Assembly: GCF_010389155.1 (NCBI RefSeq)
Contig: NC_057763.1
Location: forward strand, 34,144,645 to 34,208,644
Reading direction: 5' to 3'
Source of the DNA: Erigeron canadensis
Lineage: Eukaryota > Streptophyta > Magnoliopsida > Asterales > Asteraceae
Length of the DNA: 64,000 nucleotides
This document shows, one piece after another, positions 34,747 through 45,900 of this stretch. Within the stretch, counting starts at the first letter, position 1. Each line of letters opens with the position of its first letter. A model generated the notes under the pieces. That model made no database searches, was not told the origin of the DNA, and saw only the letters and a list, made by a program, of their open reading frames with translations. The position numbers and the translations under genes were made by a program.

Positions 34747-36180
34747 TTAAATTCTAGACACTTTTCTTATGCTTTATAAGTGAATATATACCAAGAGGTT
34801 ACTCGTGCAATGCAATAGAATAATCAAAACTAATGGTTGAATCCTTTCCAACCGACTATATTTCATGAATACAATTATATTGTTTAAGAAAAACTAATAG
34901 TGATGCCGACAACAGCAAGATATGTGAGCTGAGGGCGAGATTGATGGTTGTGGCGATGAAAATGTCGTCAAGTGATAGTATAGATAATTAATGTCAAAAT
35001 AATGTGATATTTCAATTCTTAAATTCTTAAAAAAGAGATGGGGCGAAAATGCAATATACAAGTGAATATAGATAAATTTGTGTAAGGAGTAATAATATAA
35101 AAAAGCTTTTTGAATCTTTAAATTGTTAGATTTTTTAGAAAAAAGGTGGGGCAAAAGAACAATATACTAGTAATTATAGATAAAATTTTCAAAAAACTAG
35201 ATTATATATCGTGTAATACACGGATAAACATATATAATTAATAAAATACTGATGTTTTATAATAATGTTTTATTGACATACTGTAAAAAAAGTATTAAAA
35301 AACAATAATGGTATATTTGTTGACATATAATAAAATGAGTTAAAATATATATAAATATAGAATTGCATGGTGTAGGTATAAAAAAAAAGCAAACGGAGAT
35401 TTTGGTAATCAATTATCCAAAGACCTAATTTTCATATTACTTAAGGATCATTTTATTGATTTAACAATATTAAATAAATAAAAATATTGAAAAATGGTGA
35501 TGTTATCATTTTTATAACTTTTTTTTATTTTTTGATTATTCTAAACATCATATACAGATCAGAAATGTTTTTATTTAAATATCATAAAATATTAACGATG
35601 TAAAATTAAATACTTATAACTATAACGATATTTATTATGTTATATGATAAAATTTGATTAAAAAATCAAAAAAATGATTTAAAAAATAATTATAAAATAT
35701 AGGAAATTATTTTTCATAATTAATTACCATATTTAAATTCATTATATCAAAATTAAATCTAAAATAGTTATAAATGGTATATAATATCAACATTTTGAAC
35801 TAATGGTTCTAATTAAAAATTAGAATTCATAAAAAAAAATCGAAACTTCCATTTTAAAATTAAGGTTATTATTTTCTTTTTTTAATATATTTAGAGATTA
35901 TATATACCTACCTTTTGTAGATAACGTACTTATGTGCTCGATCTAGCTTCAGATTTAAGAATGATTTTTTTTAATAGTTATATTTATGGCTTAACGAGTT
36001 AACGGTGTACTGAGACTAGTTATCGGGATTTATCTCCCAATTAAGTTCGAACCTTTATAACGAAAAAAAGAAAATCCAAAGCGTTCCGTGTACAGTTGAA
36101 CCAGTAGGCCTGTAAACCCAAATCACTACCATAGAAGACTTTTTAAAAATTCAACCCAATGATGCCACTAGGAACTTTAC
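34747..36180. other. AT-rich intergenic DNA
   Basis: No gene. A Helitron-like 3' end signature (ACTAGATTATATATCGTGTAATACACGG) occurs near 35199. Confidence 0.4.
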
Positions 36181-36188
36181 TCAAAACT

Positions 36189-36410
36189 TTAGCAAAACAA
36201 GGAAGTCCAGTGTCTAAGACACCGAACGTGACCACTTACATTGAAGTCCGGTGTTGTAGACACCGAACTTGCCTAATATATTTGTAAATCTGAAATCGAA
36301 GTTCAAGGACCACCAACAGATTTACTCCACGTGGGCAAGTTCGGTGTCTACAACACCGGACTTCAATATACGTGGCCAAGTTCAGTGTCTTATAGACACC
36401 GGACTTCCTA
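36189..36410. repeat. Second element carrying CCGGTGTC palindromes
   Basis: Four stretches of the type CCGGTGT(C)TAAGACACCGAA occur in both orientations, and TAGTTTTACAAATAT follows the last. This matches the element at 15984-16646. Outer boundaries were not fixed. Confidence 0.5.
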
Positions 36411-36688
36411 GTTTTACAAATATATGGGTCTTATTCCTAATTACACCAATAAATGGAGTTTTTGTCCCATCGTACAAATTTTTCCATACTTTTTTAAAAA
36501 CTCAAACTCTTATTACTAAGGATTATATTTAGTCGTAGTAATTTTCAACTAGTAAGGTGGCTACTTTTATTTGCAACTTGTAAGCTTCTTGATATAACCA
36601 AAATCAACGTGGACACACATAACTCAGTTCATCAGAAATATTCGAACAAGTGAAGGGACACCTCATACATACTTTCAAAATCATAAAC

Positions 36689-36706
36689 TTCCACTTGGTT
36701 CAATTC
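36689..36706 (+). promoter_or_regulatory. Conserved albumin promoter block, gene at 36.9 kb
   Basis: ACTTCCACTTGGTTCAATT lies about 90 bp before the TATA box. TGCATG follows at 36715-36720. Confidence 0.5.
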
Positions 36707-36785
36707 GTGTTATATGCATGTGAAAAATCGTACGTGTTTCTCTAAAACCATTACATATCACCACGTACACCTACCAAATATTCAC

Positions 36786-36793
36786 TATAAATT
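36786..36793 (+). promoter_or_regulatory. TATA box, 36.9-kb albumin gene
   Basis: TATAAATT lies 74 nt before the ATG at 36867. The in-frame ATG at 36714 is upstream of it and so is unlikely to be used. Confidence 0.6.
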
Positions 36794-36866
36794 ACCCACG
36801 CCATCATCGGCTAATCACCACCCCAATTCACACAACAAACACGTACGTACTCCATCAACCTCAGCA

Positions 36867-37907
36867 ATGGCAAAGCTTACACTTCTCGCACTTGCTTTCA
36901 CCGCCCTTGTAGCCTTCGCTACAGCCCACACAACCATCGTCACCACCACCATTGAGGATGAGAATCCAATTGCTCAAGTCCCAATGTGTCGCCAAAGGCT
37001 CCAATCGCAACGTTTGGACAAGTGCCACTTGTACCTCCAGCAAGGACAGATCCCTTATGATGAACTGATCAGCCGTGGTCAGTTTCAACCAGGCCAAATC
37101 CAAGGACAACAACAGCTCCAGCAACAGTGCTGCCAGCAGCTCCAGAACGTTGACAGGCAGTGCCAGTGTGAAGCCGTGAAGCAAGTGTTCGAGCAGTCTC
37201 GACAAATCGTTCAAGGACAACAACAACACCAACAGGGACAGTTTGGTTCTCAGAGACAGTTGGAACAACAATTGGAACAGAAGGCTCAGCGCCTCCCTCA
37301 ACAATGCAGACTCCAAGTCCGTGAACAAGAATGCCAAATCAGAGGATCATCAGGCGGCTTCTCTAACCCACAACAACAATGCAGCCGCGTCCAAGGTCAA
37401 AGCTTCAACCAGTGCCAAAGGTATAATATAGTATAATCTGTAAACAAATTTTCACAACACATGTGCATGGATAATACTCGTAATATGTTTATATATATAT
37501 ATAATTTTAATTTATAATTTTGTCTTTACAATAGGTTCATTCAACAAGCACAGCAAGAAAGTGGGTCCCTCATGAGGATCTCCCGACAGTCGCAACAACT
37601 CCAGCAGCAACTCCAGCAATGCTGCAATGAGCTCGAGAATGTTCAGAGGGACTGCCAGTGCGAGGCATTCGAAGAGGTTTACAGGCAAGCCGTCCAGCAG
37701 CAACAAGGTGGCCGACAGCAACAACAACGCCCATGGCAACAACAGGGTGGCCAACAACGCCCATGGCAACAACAGGGTGGCCAACACCAACAACAACCAT
37801 GGCAACAACAGGGTGGCCAACAACAGATCGGACAGGCGATGCAGGCTATTCGCGACCAGTGCAACATAGAAGTGCAGCAATGCCGAGTTCCATCTGCAAT
37901 GTTCTGA
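36867..37907 (+). CDS. Double 2S albumin precursor, two exons, 308 aa
   Basis: Exons are 36867-37420 and 37535-37907 (927 nt). Signal peptide, propeptide TTTIEDENP, a short IAQVP spacer without the proline-rich insertion, albumin domain 1 (MCRQR to ECQI), linker RGSSGGFSNP, albumin domain 2 ending RVPSAMF. Sixteen cysteines are present. Domain 1 has its own longer Q-rich loop (SRQIVQGQQQHQQGQ). From the end of domain 1 through the intron, exon 2 and the 3' UTR it matches the 20.6-kb gene with one mismatch and no gap, which implies recent conversion or duplication. Confidence 0.95.
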
Positions 37908-38089
37908 AGTGGCGGTCAGATCGAGTCAAAGTAATAAAGAGACTCACATCGATCTCTAGTCGTCCATATATATATATAAGGCTTTGAGATTGGAAAGAGT
38001 TTCGTGAGTAGCTATAATAATGATAAGCACGTATGTACATGTGTATCTCATGTATGTAGTCGCAGCTTTGTTTTATCTTATAAAATTTC

Positions 38090-39419
38090 AGAGTTAATCA
38101 TTATCATATAGTAGTTATGACAGTCGTAGCAGTCACAAATCTCCCTAAAATTATACATAACTACTAAATTTCAAGGTCCGTGCGTAAATTACTCCCCCTA
38201 GCATAAGGTAAAATTAGTTATTGCACACCCAAATTAAATAACGATGGCTGTTAATTAACAGTAGTTATAAAAAAGGTATTTAACGGAATTTGTTTTCTAA
38301 GTTTAAATTTTTTAACTTTTCTCATCAAAGTTTTGCTTCAATTGTTTTTTCCCAAATAACTTTTGGTTTTTAAATTTTTAAGTTGTTTTTAAATTTTTAA
38401 GTTTTTTCACACGTAATTTTTACTTATTAAATTTTCGCCAAGAAACTTTTTTAACTTTTGTAATTTTTTCCACATAAGTTTTTCTTTTAATTAGTCTCGC
38501 TTCGAAAAAAAATTTTATTTATTTTTACCAAATAACTTTTGGTTTCTAAATTTTATAGTTTCATTTTTTTTTTTACTTTTGACCACAATTTTTGTTTTCT
38601 TAACTTTTATCATACGAATTTTGTTTTTCATTTTAATGTTTTTAAACTTTTGTCGTGAAAATTTTGTTCCCGAACAATTTCTGAATAGAAATACTAGTTA
38701 AAATTCAAATACTAGTTAAAATTCAAATAGGATTTTGGTCAAAGAAAAAGTAAGCCAAACCGGCATCTTCATTAATTTATATTACTACTCTTTCATTAAT
38801 TTATATCACCTAGTTTTGATTATTTTGTAACTTTATTATTTTCATTGTTTACCATCTATGTTTTGAATCACGTTATACCTCTCTTAGTTTTATTGTTATT
38901 ATTAGCATTCGAGACATCGAGACATCAACAGATGCTAGATTGATCCTTAATGTGATTATTGTTAAAGGTTTAACAAATTATGTGTATGCTAGATTGATCG
39001 TAAATGTGGTTATTATTAAAGGTTTAACAAATTATGTGTATAATGTAAAATAAAATGTATGCTTGATATTTATTATATAATTAAGAACATAGTTTTATAA
39101 TATGTTTATTATGTAATTTGAGCTCATATATGTCGTACGGTTATTATTAATTTATTATAAAAAAAAAAACATACTGTAATCTTGTAAATTATATAGCATA
39201 TATAGAGTTAACCAAACATTATAAATTTTAAATTCAGCATGAACATAATGCTGAATGTATTTGTTTCACAAAAAAAATTTATAAAACTTGTTGCTTAAAA
39301 TAATCTTTGAAAATGTCGTTACTAAAAAAAATTACTTATCACATAACCCATGATCAATAAGAAAAAAGAAAATAAATAAAAAATAAAAAGAAATTACTCC
39401 CAATCTATAAAGATAACTT
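38090..39419. other. Intergenic, AT-rich
   Basis: A stretch of repeated AACTTTTGGTTT/TTTAAATTT-like units is at 38.3-38.65 kb, and a short duplicated GCTAGATTGATC..AATGTG..TTATTRTTAAAGGTTTAACAAATTATGTGTA is at 38.93-39.04 kb. No gene. Confidence 0.45.
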
Positions 39420-39505
39420 CAACCTCGTCACGTCATTCTTCACTTTCACTTGTGAGATCAAACCGACTTTGAAGCACTTGCTTAGCTTGGATTTGCCCGT
39501 TCCTT

Positions 39506-39515
39506 TTAGGGTTTC
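39506..39515 (+). promoter_or_regulatory. Telo-box-like TTAGGGTTTC in eIF1 leader
   Basis: TTAGGGTTT (telo box in reverse) is common near transcription starts of plant translation-factor and ribosomal-protein genes. It lies in the presumed first, non-coding exon, which ends at 39550 with a GTATGA donor. Confidence 0.45.
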
Positions 39516-40347
39516 TTCTATCTTCGCCTGAAACCTTAATTATCGGTCAGGTATGAGTATTATCCTTTGAGATAATTCAAGATCTTTTATATATGGGATT
39601 CCTTATACATAACCGGTTATTATGTAAATCTTTGATCTTCTTGTTATTTTGTGATATTTTATGAGTTTTCTTTTTTGGATATTAAAATTTGATTCTTTCT
39701 AGTATATAAAAATTTAAACTTTATAGTGTTTATATGTTAAAAACTGAATCTTTTTGTTAGCCATGATTTTAATTTATCTATTTTTACTGCTAGAATGATA
39801 GGATTTTGTTTAAGTTTTATGATTTGATTACTTTTTTTTTTTTTATCTATATTGGGGATTAGTGCATATATCTATACATTTTTGAGCATCTAAATAAATA
39901 AACTATCTTTAGGTGACACTTAGCTTTATCTGTTATTCGGTTTGTTGCTTTATTGTTGATTTCTTTTGGTCTTGACCGTCTTTGATTTGTTCTGCTCTAT
40001 CTATAGCTAAGAAGTAAATTCCGTAAGTTGCTACAAAGTTAGTACTTTTTTTTTTGTTGGCTTTCGAATATGAATTGTAACAAGATCTTGACTTAAATTT
40101 CATGATCGGTCTAGCTTGTTTAGACCAATTGTTATGCAAATAGATCTTATGGAGCGTTCTCTCTTTTTATGTACTTTCTCTACTTTGCGGATTTGAGATT
40201 GTTGATTTTATGAGCTTATCGGTGGCGAGTAGATGTTTAGGTGGGTTGGAGTTTATAGTTTCTAAGTTTATTGCTTGGCGACTGATAGTGGCTCCTAGAC
40301 ATTTATCCTGAAGTTGTTATTGCTATGTACTTCTAAGTTCTAAGCAA

Positions 40348-40593
40348 AAAGCAGCATGGTTGGATCAGTGGTAAACACCCTTGCCTCTGGAGACAGAGGT
40401 CATGGGTTCGATCCTCATCCCATGCAAAGGTTGGAGGGCCTTTTCTACCATTTAGGTAGAAACTGGAAGCAGCCTCTCTACTTAGGTAGAGGTAAGGTCT
40501 GCCTACATCTTAACCTCCTCCATACACCGTCGAGGTATTGGGGCTCAAAACCCGCAGAAGGCGGCACTGAGCAGTTACTTACTTACTTACTTT
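40348..40593 (+). mobile_element. tRNA-derived SINE, TTAC-tail family, full-length copy in eIF1 5'-UTR intron
   Basis: Box A TGGATCAGTGG and box B GGTTCGATCCT are about 40 bp apart, followed by the body and a (TTAC)n tail. A perfect 17-bp duplication TTCTAAGTTCTAAGCAA flanks it (40331-40347 and 40594-40610). The insertion lies between 39551 and 40818, the presumed leader intron. Confidence 0.85.
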
Positions 40594-40879
40594 TTCTAAG
40601 TTCTAAGCAAGTGTATGTTCTAATATTCTTACTGTGTTCGTATGATATATCATAACCCATTATCATTATAAGTATGTATAGATTCTTTAGGTGCACTCTA
40701 TTTTTGTAATGGAAGTTTAAGGTTCATAGTTCATACCATAGCACAAGCTTAGTTCTTTTAGGTGCACTCTATGTTGTTTCTATTTTGTGTTTTGAATGGG
40801 TATTTTGATTTATATCAGATCTGAGCTAGAATCATATCAAGGGAAGTTTCGGTTTGTTTCACTTCACCAGCTAATTTTC

Positions 40880-42012
40880 ATGTCTGAACTCGACCTACAG
40901 ATTCCTTCTGCTTTTGGTAAGTGTTTTGTACTGCTGAGATTGAAACCAGTATATTTTGTGTAGATTGTTAGGAATCTTTTCACATTCACTTTGTCCATGA
41001 GATGCTAATAGCCTAATACTTATGAGCTAAATGTCATGGTTGTTATGTAATCTTATCTTACTTCTTGGTGCATTAGACCCGTTTGCTGAAGCTAATGTTG
41101 AGGACTCTGGTGCCGGTTCAAAAGAATACGTTCATATCCGCGTTCAGCAGCGAAATGGTCGAAAAAGTTTGACTACAGTGCAGGGGTTGAAAAAAGAGTT
41201 TAGTTACAGTAAGATTCTGAAGGACCTCAAGAAGGAGTTCTGTTGCAATGGCACTCTTTTCCAGGACCCTGAACTAGGCCAGGTTTCTATCATATGTTCC
41301 TTGCGACTTTACAATGTGTGTTGCTTCTACATCGGCAATTCTTACTTTTTTTTTTCATTCTGTCTTAAAGGTCATCCAGCTTCAAGGTGATCAGAGAAAG
41401 AACGTCTCTAGCTTTCTGACCCAGGTAGTTTTTTCAATACATGGTTTTAGCATTCAATATTGTACCACTTGCACAAAATAGTTGCTCAGTTTGTAGATGA
41501 GAGGCCAAATTTAGACGTTTGGTGATTGTGGTGCCACTCTCCACCTGATACCACCACTTGGGGTTTTGCAACTTGCAAGATAGGTAGGTTGGTCTTGTTA
41601 GCTAACGGTCAAAATGGGATGATTTGAACTGTCACAGATGTTTTGTTCATTCTGTGAAGGTTTTATTTAATGCGTTAACTCGTTAGTATGATCACATTAA
41701 AATATCAATACAATGATAGCATCAAAAAAACTGAATAGAATGATCTAATATGTTTAACCTGTTTAACCTATTTGATTTGTTATATCTTGTTAACTACATA
41801 TCTATCTGACCTCAACACAACTAAAATCGGCCCGTCTAGATTAAATTGGTTGACATTTCTATATCAATGCAAGACAAAGTACATGAATTAGTGTATCTGT
41901 TGATTCTCTTAGCTTGTTGCCTAATCTTTTGATTCCAGTTGTCAATGAATCTCTTCTCTTTGTGCAGGCAGGCATAGTGAAGAAGGATACTATCAAGATC
42001 CATGGATTCTAG
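40880..42012 (+). CDS. SUI1: Translation initiation factor eIF1 (SUI1), 113 aa
   Basis: Coding exons are 40880-40916, 41077-41282, 41371-41424 and 41968-42012 (342 nt). A non-coding first exon probably ends at 39550 and joins at 40819. The protein begins MSELDLQIPSAFDPFAEAN. It contains EYVHIRVQQRNGRKSLTTVQG, LKKEFCCNGT, GQVIQLQGDQRKNV and the C-terminus IKIHGF, all hallmarks of eIF1. eIF1 binds the 40S subunit near the P site and enforces start-codon selection during scanning. Length is exactly that of plant eIF1, so it is a functional housekeeping gene. Confidence 0.96.
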
Positions 42013-42515
42013 GCTGCTGAAGCCACACATGTGCAAGTCTACTGTTTACACATATCAAGCAATTAGAGTGTTGTGTTTGCTTTAAGTTGGGACAGTTCTG
42101 TTTGCTGTCTCTGTTAATTCTACTTCTAGTTCGGTAATGTTATGAAATATGTGTTTCCATATCAACTTTAGACATATAATAATCAGTGACCCAGTGATAA
42201 TATCCTTCACTCCTTCACTTTCTGTTGCATTTAGTACTTTTGGAATCAGATTTCTATTATTTTAGATGATTTTTGCCTAATTTTTGCGCTCCTGCTACAT
42301 AGCAAAGCTTTTGAACATGACTTTAGAATTAGGCAAGGTTCAGCCAGGAATTAGTCTTAAGCGTTATTGCGTAGGTGGGATCATCTTTGATATTTGAAGT
42401 GAATGACACAATGTTGGTATTGTTGTGTAGGATTGAAATTTGTTCAAAGGCAACATAAATCAGGTTTTGTTGTAGACGAGAACGATTGAAAGACAGAAAG
42501 TAGTATTTCGGATGC

Positions 42516-42925
42516 TAAGAGCGCGTTGAATTCGAGAAAATGTTTTCAAATTTTCCATTTCTAGTTTTCTAGAAAATGAAAAGGTTTTTTATTTATAGAA
42601 AACCCTTGAAAATTTTGAAAACGCGTTCAAATTAAAAGATGGAGTTTTCATTATTTCATTTTAGAAAACTAGAAAACATGTTCAAATTCACTTGTTTTCT
42701 AATTTTAGGTTTATAAAAGGTTTGGAAAATAGAAAAGTGAAAACAAAAAGTGAAAAAAAAAATTTTTTCTAATTTTACTGCAAAGAAAAAAGGGAATTTT
42801 CATTTTCTAGGAAACCTTTTCTAGAAAAATACAATTTGAGCGCGTTTTTTGTTTTTCCTGTTTTCTTGAAAAATGAAAATGGAAAACAGGGGAGTTTTCT
42901 TGAACTAAATACACCCTTAATTATT
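42516..42925. repeat. Possible MITE of GAAAAC-rich repeats
   Basis: The left GAGCGCGTTGAATTCGAGAAAA is loosely matched in inverse by TTTTCTTGAACTAAATACACCC at the right. Inside are many GAAAAC/GTTTTC units in both orientations. No firm duplication. Confidence 0.3.
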
Positions 42926-45900
42926 GGTAATACATGAGTTTTTAAACAATTACAACTGTTGCAGTTTTCTTTGTGGCGAAACATGTCAAGTCTACAAGAC
43001 TTCAAAATATTTTCATTTGTATACGTGTCTAAGCTTGGTCGACGAATGCTGATTCACATCTTGGTCGACATACGGTACAACATATGTCATAAATAGCTAC
43101 ATGAATCCAAGGGTGAAGCCCATGATCCAAGGGCGAAGACAGAATTAATTGTCTACTTGAATCAAATAAATTAAGCAAAAAAACGAGTATCTAAGGAAAG
43201 AAAAATATGGAAATATAGAAAAATGACTGGTTATAGTCATGGGGGTTCAAAGATTTGAAAATGATGTTTTTTGGTTTATTATCTTCCGGTTGATGATAAA
43301 GTTTCATGGTTAATTGTTTAATTGGAAGGGGGAGATCGTATAAATTCTTTTTGATTTGGGCTTTAGGATGAAATTTATAATAAAAATTGGGATAGTTTGG
43401 AAGTTGGAAGAGGCCAAGCAGCCCGTTGTCCCCTACTAGCTTCATTATAGTACACAACAACGATTTATAATATTGATCAGCTATTTAGTATGTGTTTCAC
43501 AACTCACTAGTAATCCTGCTTTGATTGGTGGCCGTTTTTTTTATAATGATTAAATGTCAAATGTATTAAGAAAGTGAAGATATAATATCTGAATATATTA
43601 AGTAAAAAATAAGTAAGTAGCGGTTATTTTTGTTTACTAAGTAAAAAAAAATAAAATTTGACTAAATGCATTAAGTTCTTAATTACTAAGTCTATTAATT
43701 AAAAAAAGAATGGAGCCGTGCTGTATAAATAAACTTATAGATCAATGTATACATGTATGTTTGGTGTGCTAGAAAATACAGGATCATTTTACAGGTTCTT
43801 TTAAAAATTATGGCTAAATAAGATAAAAACTTGTTTGTAATGTTTAAAAACTGGGGTGGTTTGGGGAGTTGCGGACCTTGATGTGGTGGCGTGACCGTTA
43901 CAAATGGTTTCATACCTCACTCATGGTGAGATTCAACATAAGTGACACTAATATTGATACTTAATAATGAAAAAAAATCTGTAGATGATAATAGCAAACA
44001 CTGTGAGAAAGTTCCTTACATATTGGGTAGTGAAAATTTTATACTATTAGTTATCCATAACAATCATCCCATTATCAAGTTATAGAATACAATTGTATAA
44101 TGGAGCAATTGTTCTTGATGAATAAACTCCGTGAGTTAATCACCTTTCTTCTTTCATACACACTATTGCTTACATTAGATATTTTGTTATGTAATATGAC
44201 TGAATACCACATTATTTTGAAGTACAGTCCTAGTGTCCTACTACTGATCACTACATAGTGACAAGTAAAATGACAAAACAATGAAGCTTTTTGTGTGAAA
44301 TAAAATCCAAATAAAGTTGCATCAGATACGCACTAACACACACTATAATTAGTAGAGGGACCTCGTGGTCCCAGCCGGCCGATGGTGCGGCCAGGGGTCT
44401 TGACAAACGCCCTTTCACTTCCGGTCCCAGATATATATAATTGACCTCCAATTACTTTAAGTATTATCATTACTTTTTTCATATACAGTAATAGATAATA
44501 ATTGACCTTCAACTAAACAAATAAAAGTATTTTCAACTTTGACATAGGTGATAATTGACCTCTCTAACCAAAATACCAAATCATACATAGCGTGACAATG
44601 AAATTCTATTTGTGTATGATCTGAGCTACAAGTACAACTACTAAGCGTATATCTGTATAAGTTTTTGTGAGGTGGGATTCAATAACATATGTTACATAGT
44701 ACTAGAAAGAAACCCGCGCGTTCCAGCGGTGACGACAAATTACATCACATTATTTGTTTATTTTAGTTTATCAATCTCCTCTTGCTATATTGTATCGTAC
44801 ATCTATTAGTTTTTATTCACAGTATCAATATATTCTATTAATGTCATGAGGTTTACAAAACTTAATAAAGATATTGAACTAACGAATAAGATTTTGTGTA
44901 TTATATATTACTGAATGATAAAATTTTATATTCATTCTTCACGTACTAATGACCAGCAATAATATTAAAAACTTGTACAAAATTAAACAAATAACCAACC
45001 CAATAAGCTGATACCATTCAACACATACAAAAAATTTGGTGGTGATGACATGATACAAAAAATATTGGCAGCTGTGTAGCCACAAAAGATACATCAATTG
45101 GTATATATGTTCATACAAAAAAGACCTCCTAGTCCAAAAGGTATGTCTACACATTCTCATTCATATTTAACAACTCATTCTTATTTTCAGTCAGGAGGTT
45201 TTCTCAAATCTAAACTAACTCGACTTTGTAGTGCAAGAGCCAACACCTTGCATCCTAGAATTCACAATGTATGTGCTACTCGATGTATTTGTAAAGAATG
45301 ACAACCCTACAAAAGTACCTTGGGCTCAATGAATGTTGATTACCTTAACACCACATAAAGTTAATATACTGATAACAGAAATTGCATTTGAGGGTAACTT
45401 TAATGTGTATCAAACTACTTGAAACTTGGGGAAACAAACTGCAGCCTTAATAAAACTTTAGTTGATAACTTTTAGGAATCATTTGAGTACCTTTTGTGTG
45501 AGAGTCACTCTTGACGGGGATCTTCAATCCATCAAATTAGAAAGCTGAGAGTATAAGGTTCGCCTCTTCAAATTATATCAAAATACATAATACATGCATA
45601 TTCATAGGCCAGGCAGTCCAACAATTTATATAGGGATGGATATTCACTCATCTGTCCATGTGTGCAATTGCTAATTAGAATGTATCAAGAAATATTTTTT
45701 TGTTCATTTAAATGGAATCCTTTGTTATGTTGAATAATTATGGATCACGTACCTGATGCATACTCCGACTGGTTTTGGAAAGTTAAGAGAAACAACCACA
45801 TGAACCTTCCATCATTCAAAATATCATAATAACATTATAAAAGGTACTCCATATTTAAGTAAAATTATAAGTTTATACCTCGGAAAGTAAAGAAACGTCA

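Noticed and set aside
40380..40430. tRNA gene suggested by box A and box B
   Set aside because: No cloverleaf and no acceptor stem. The copies are flanked by target duplications, so it is a SINE.
44350..44420. GC-rich stretch with GGACCTCGTGGTCC as a possible SINE or tRNA relic
   Set aside because: No second box, tail or duplication could be found.
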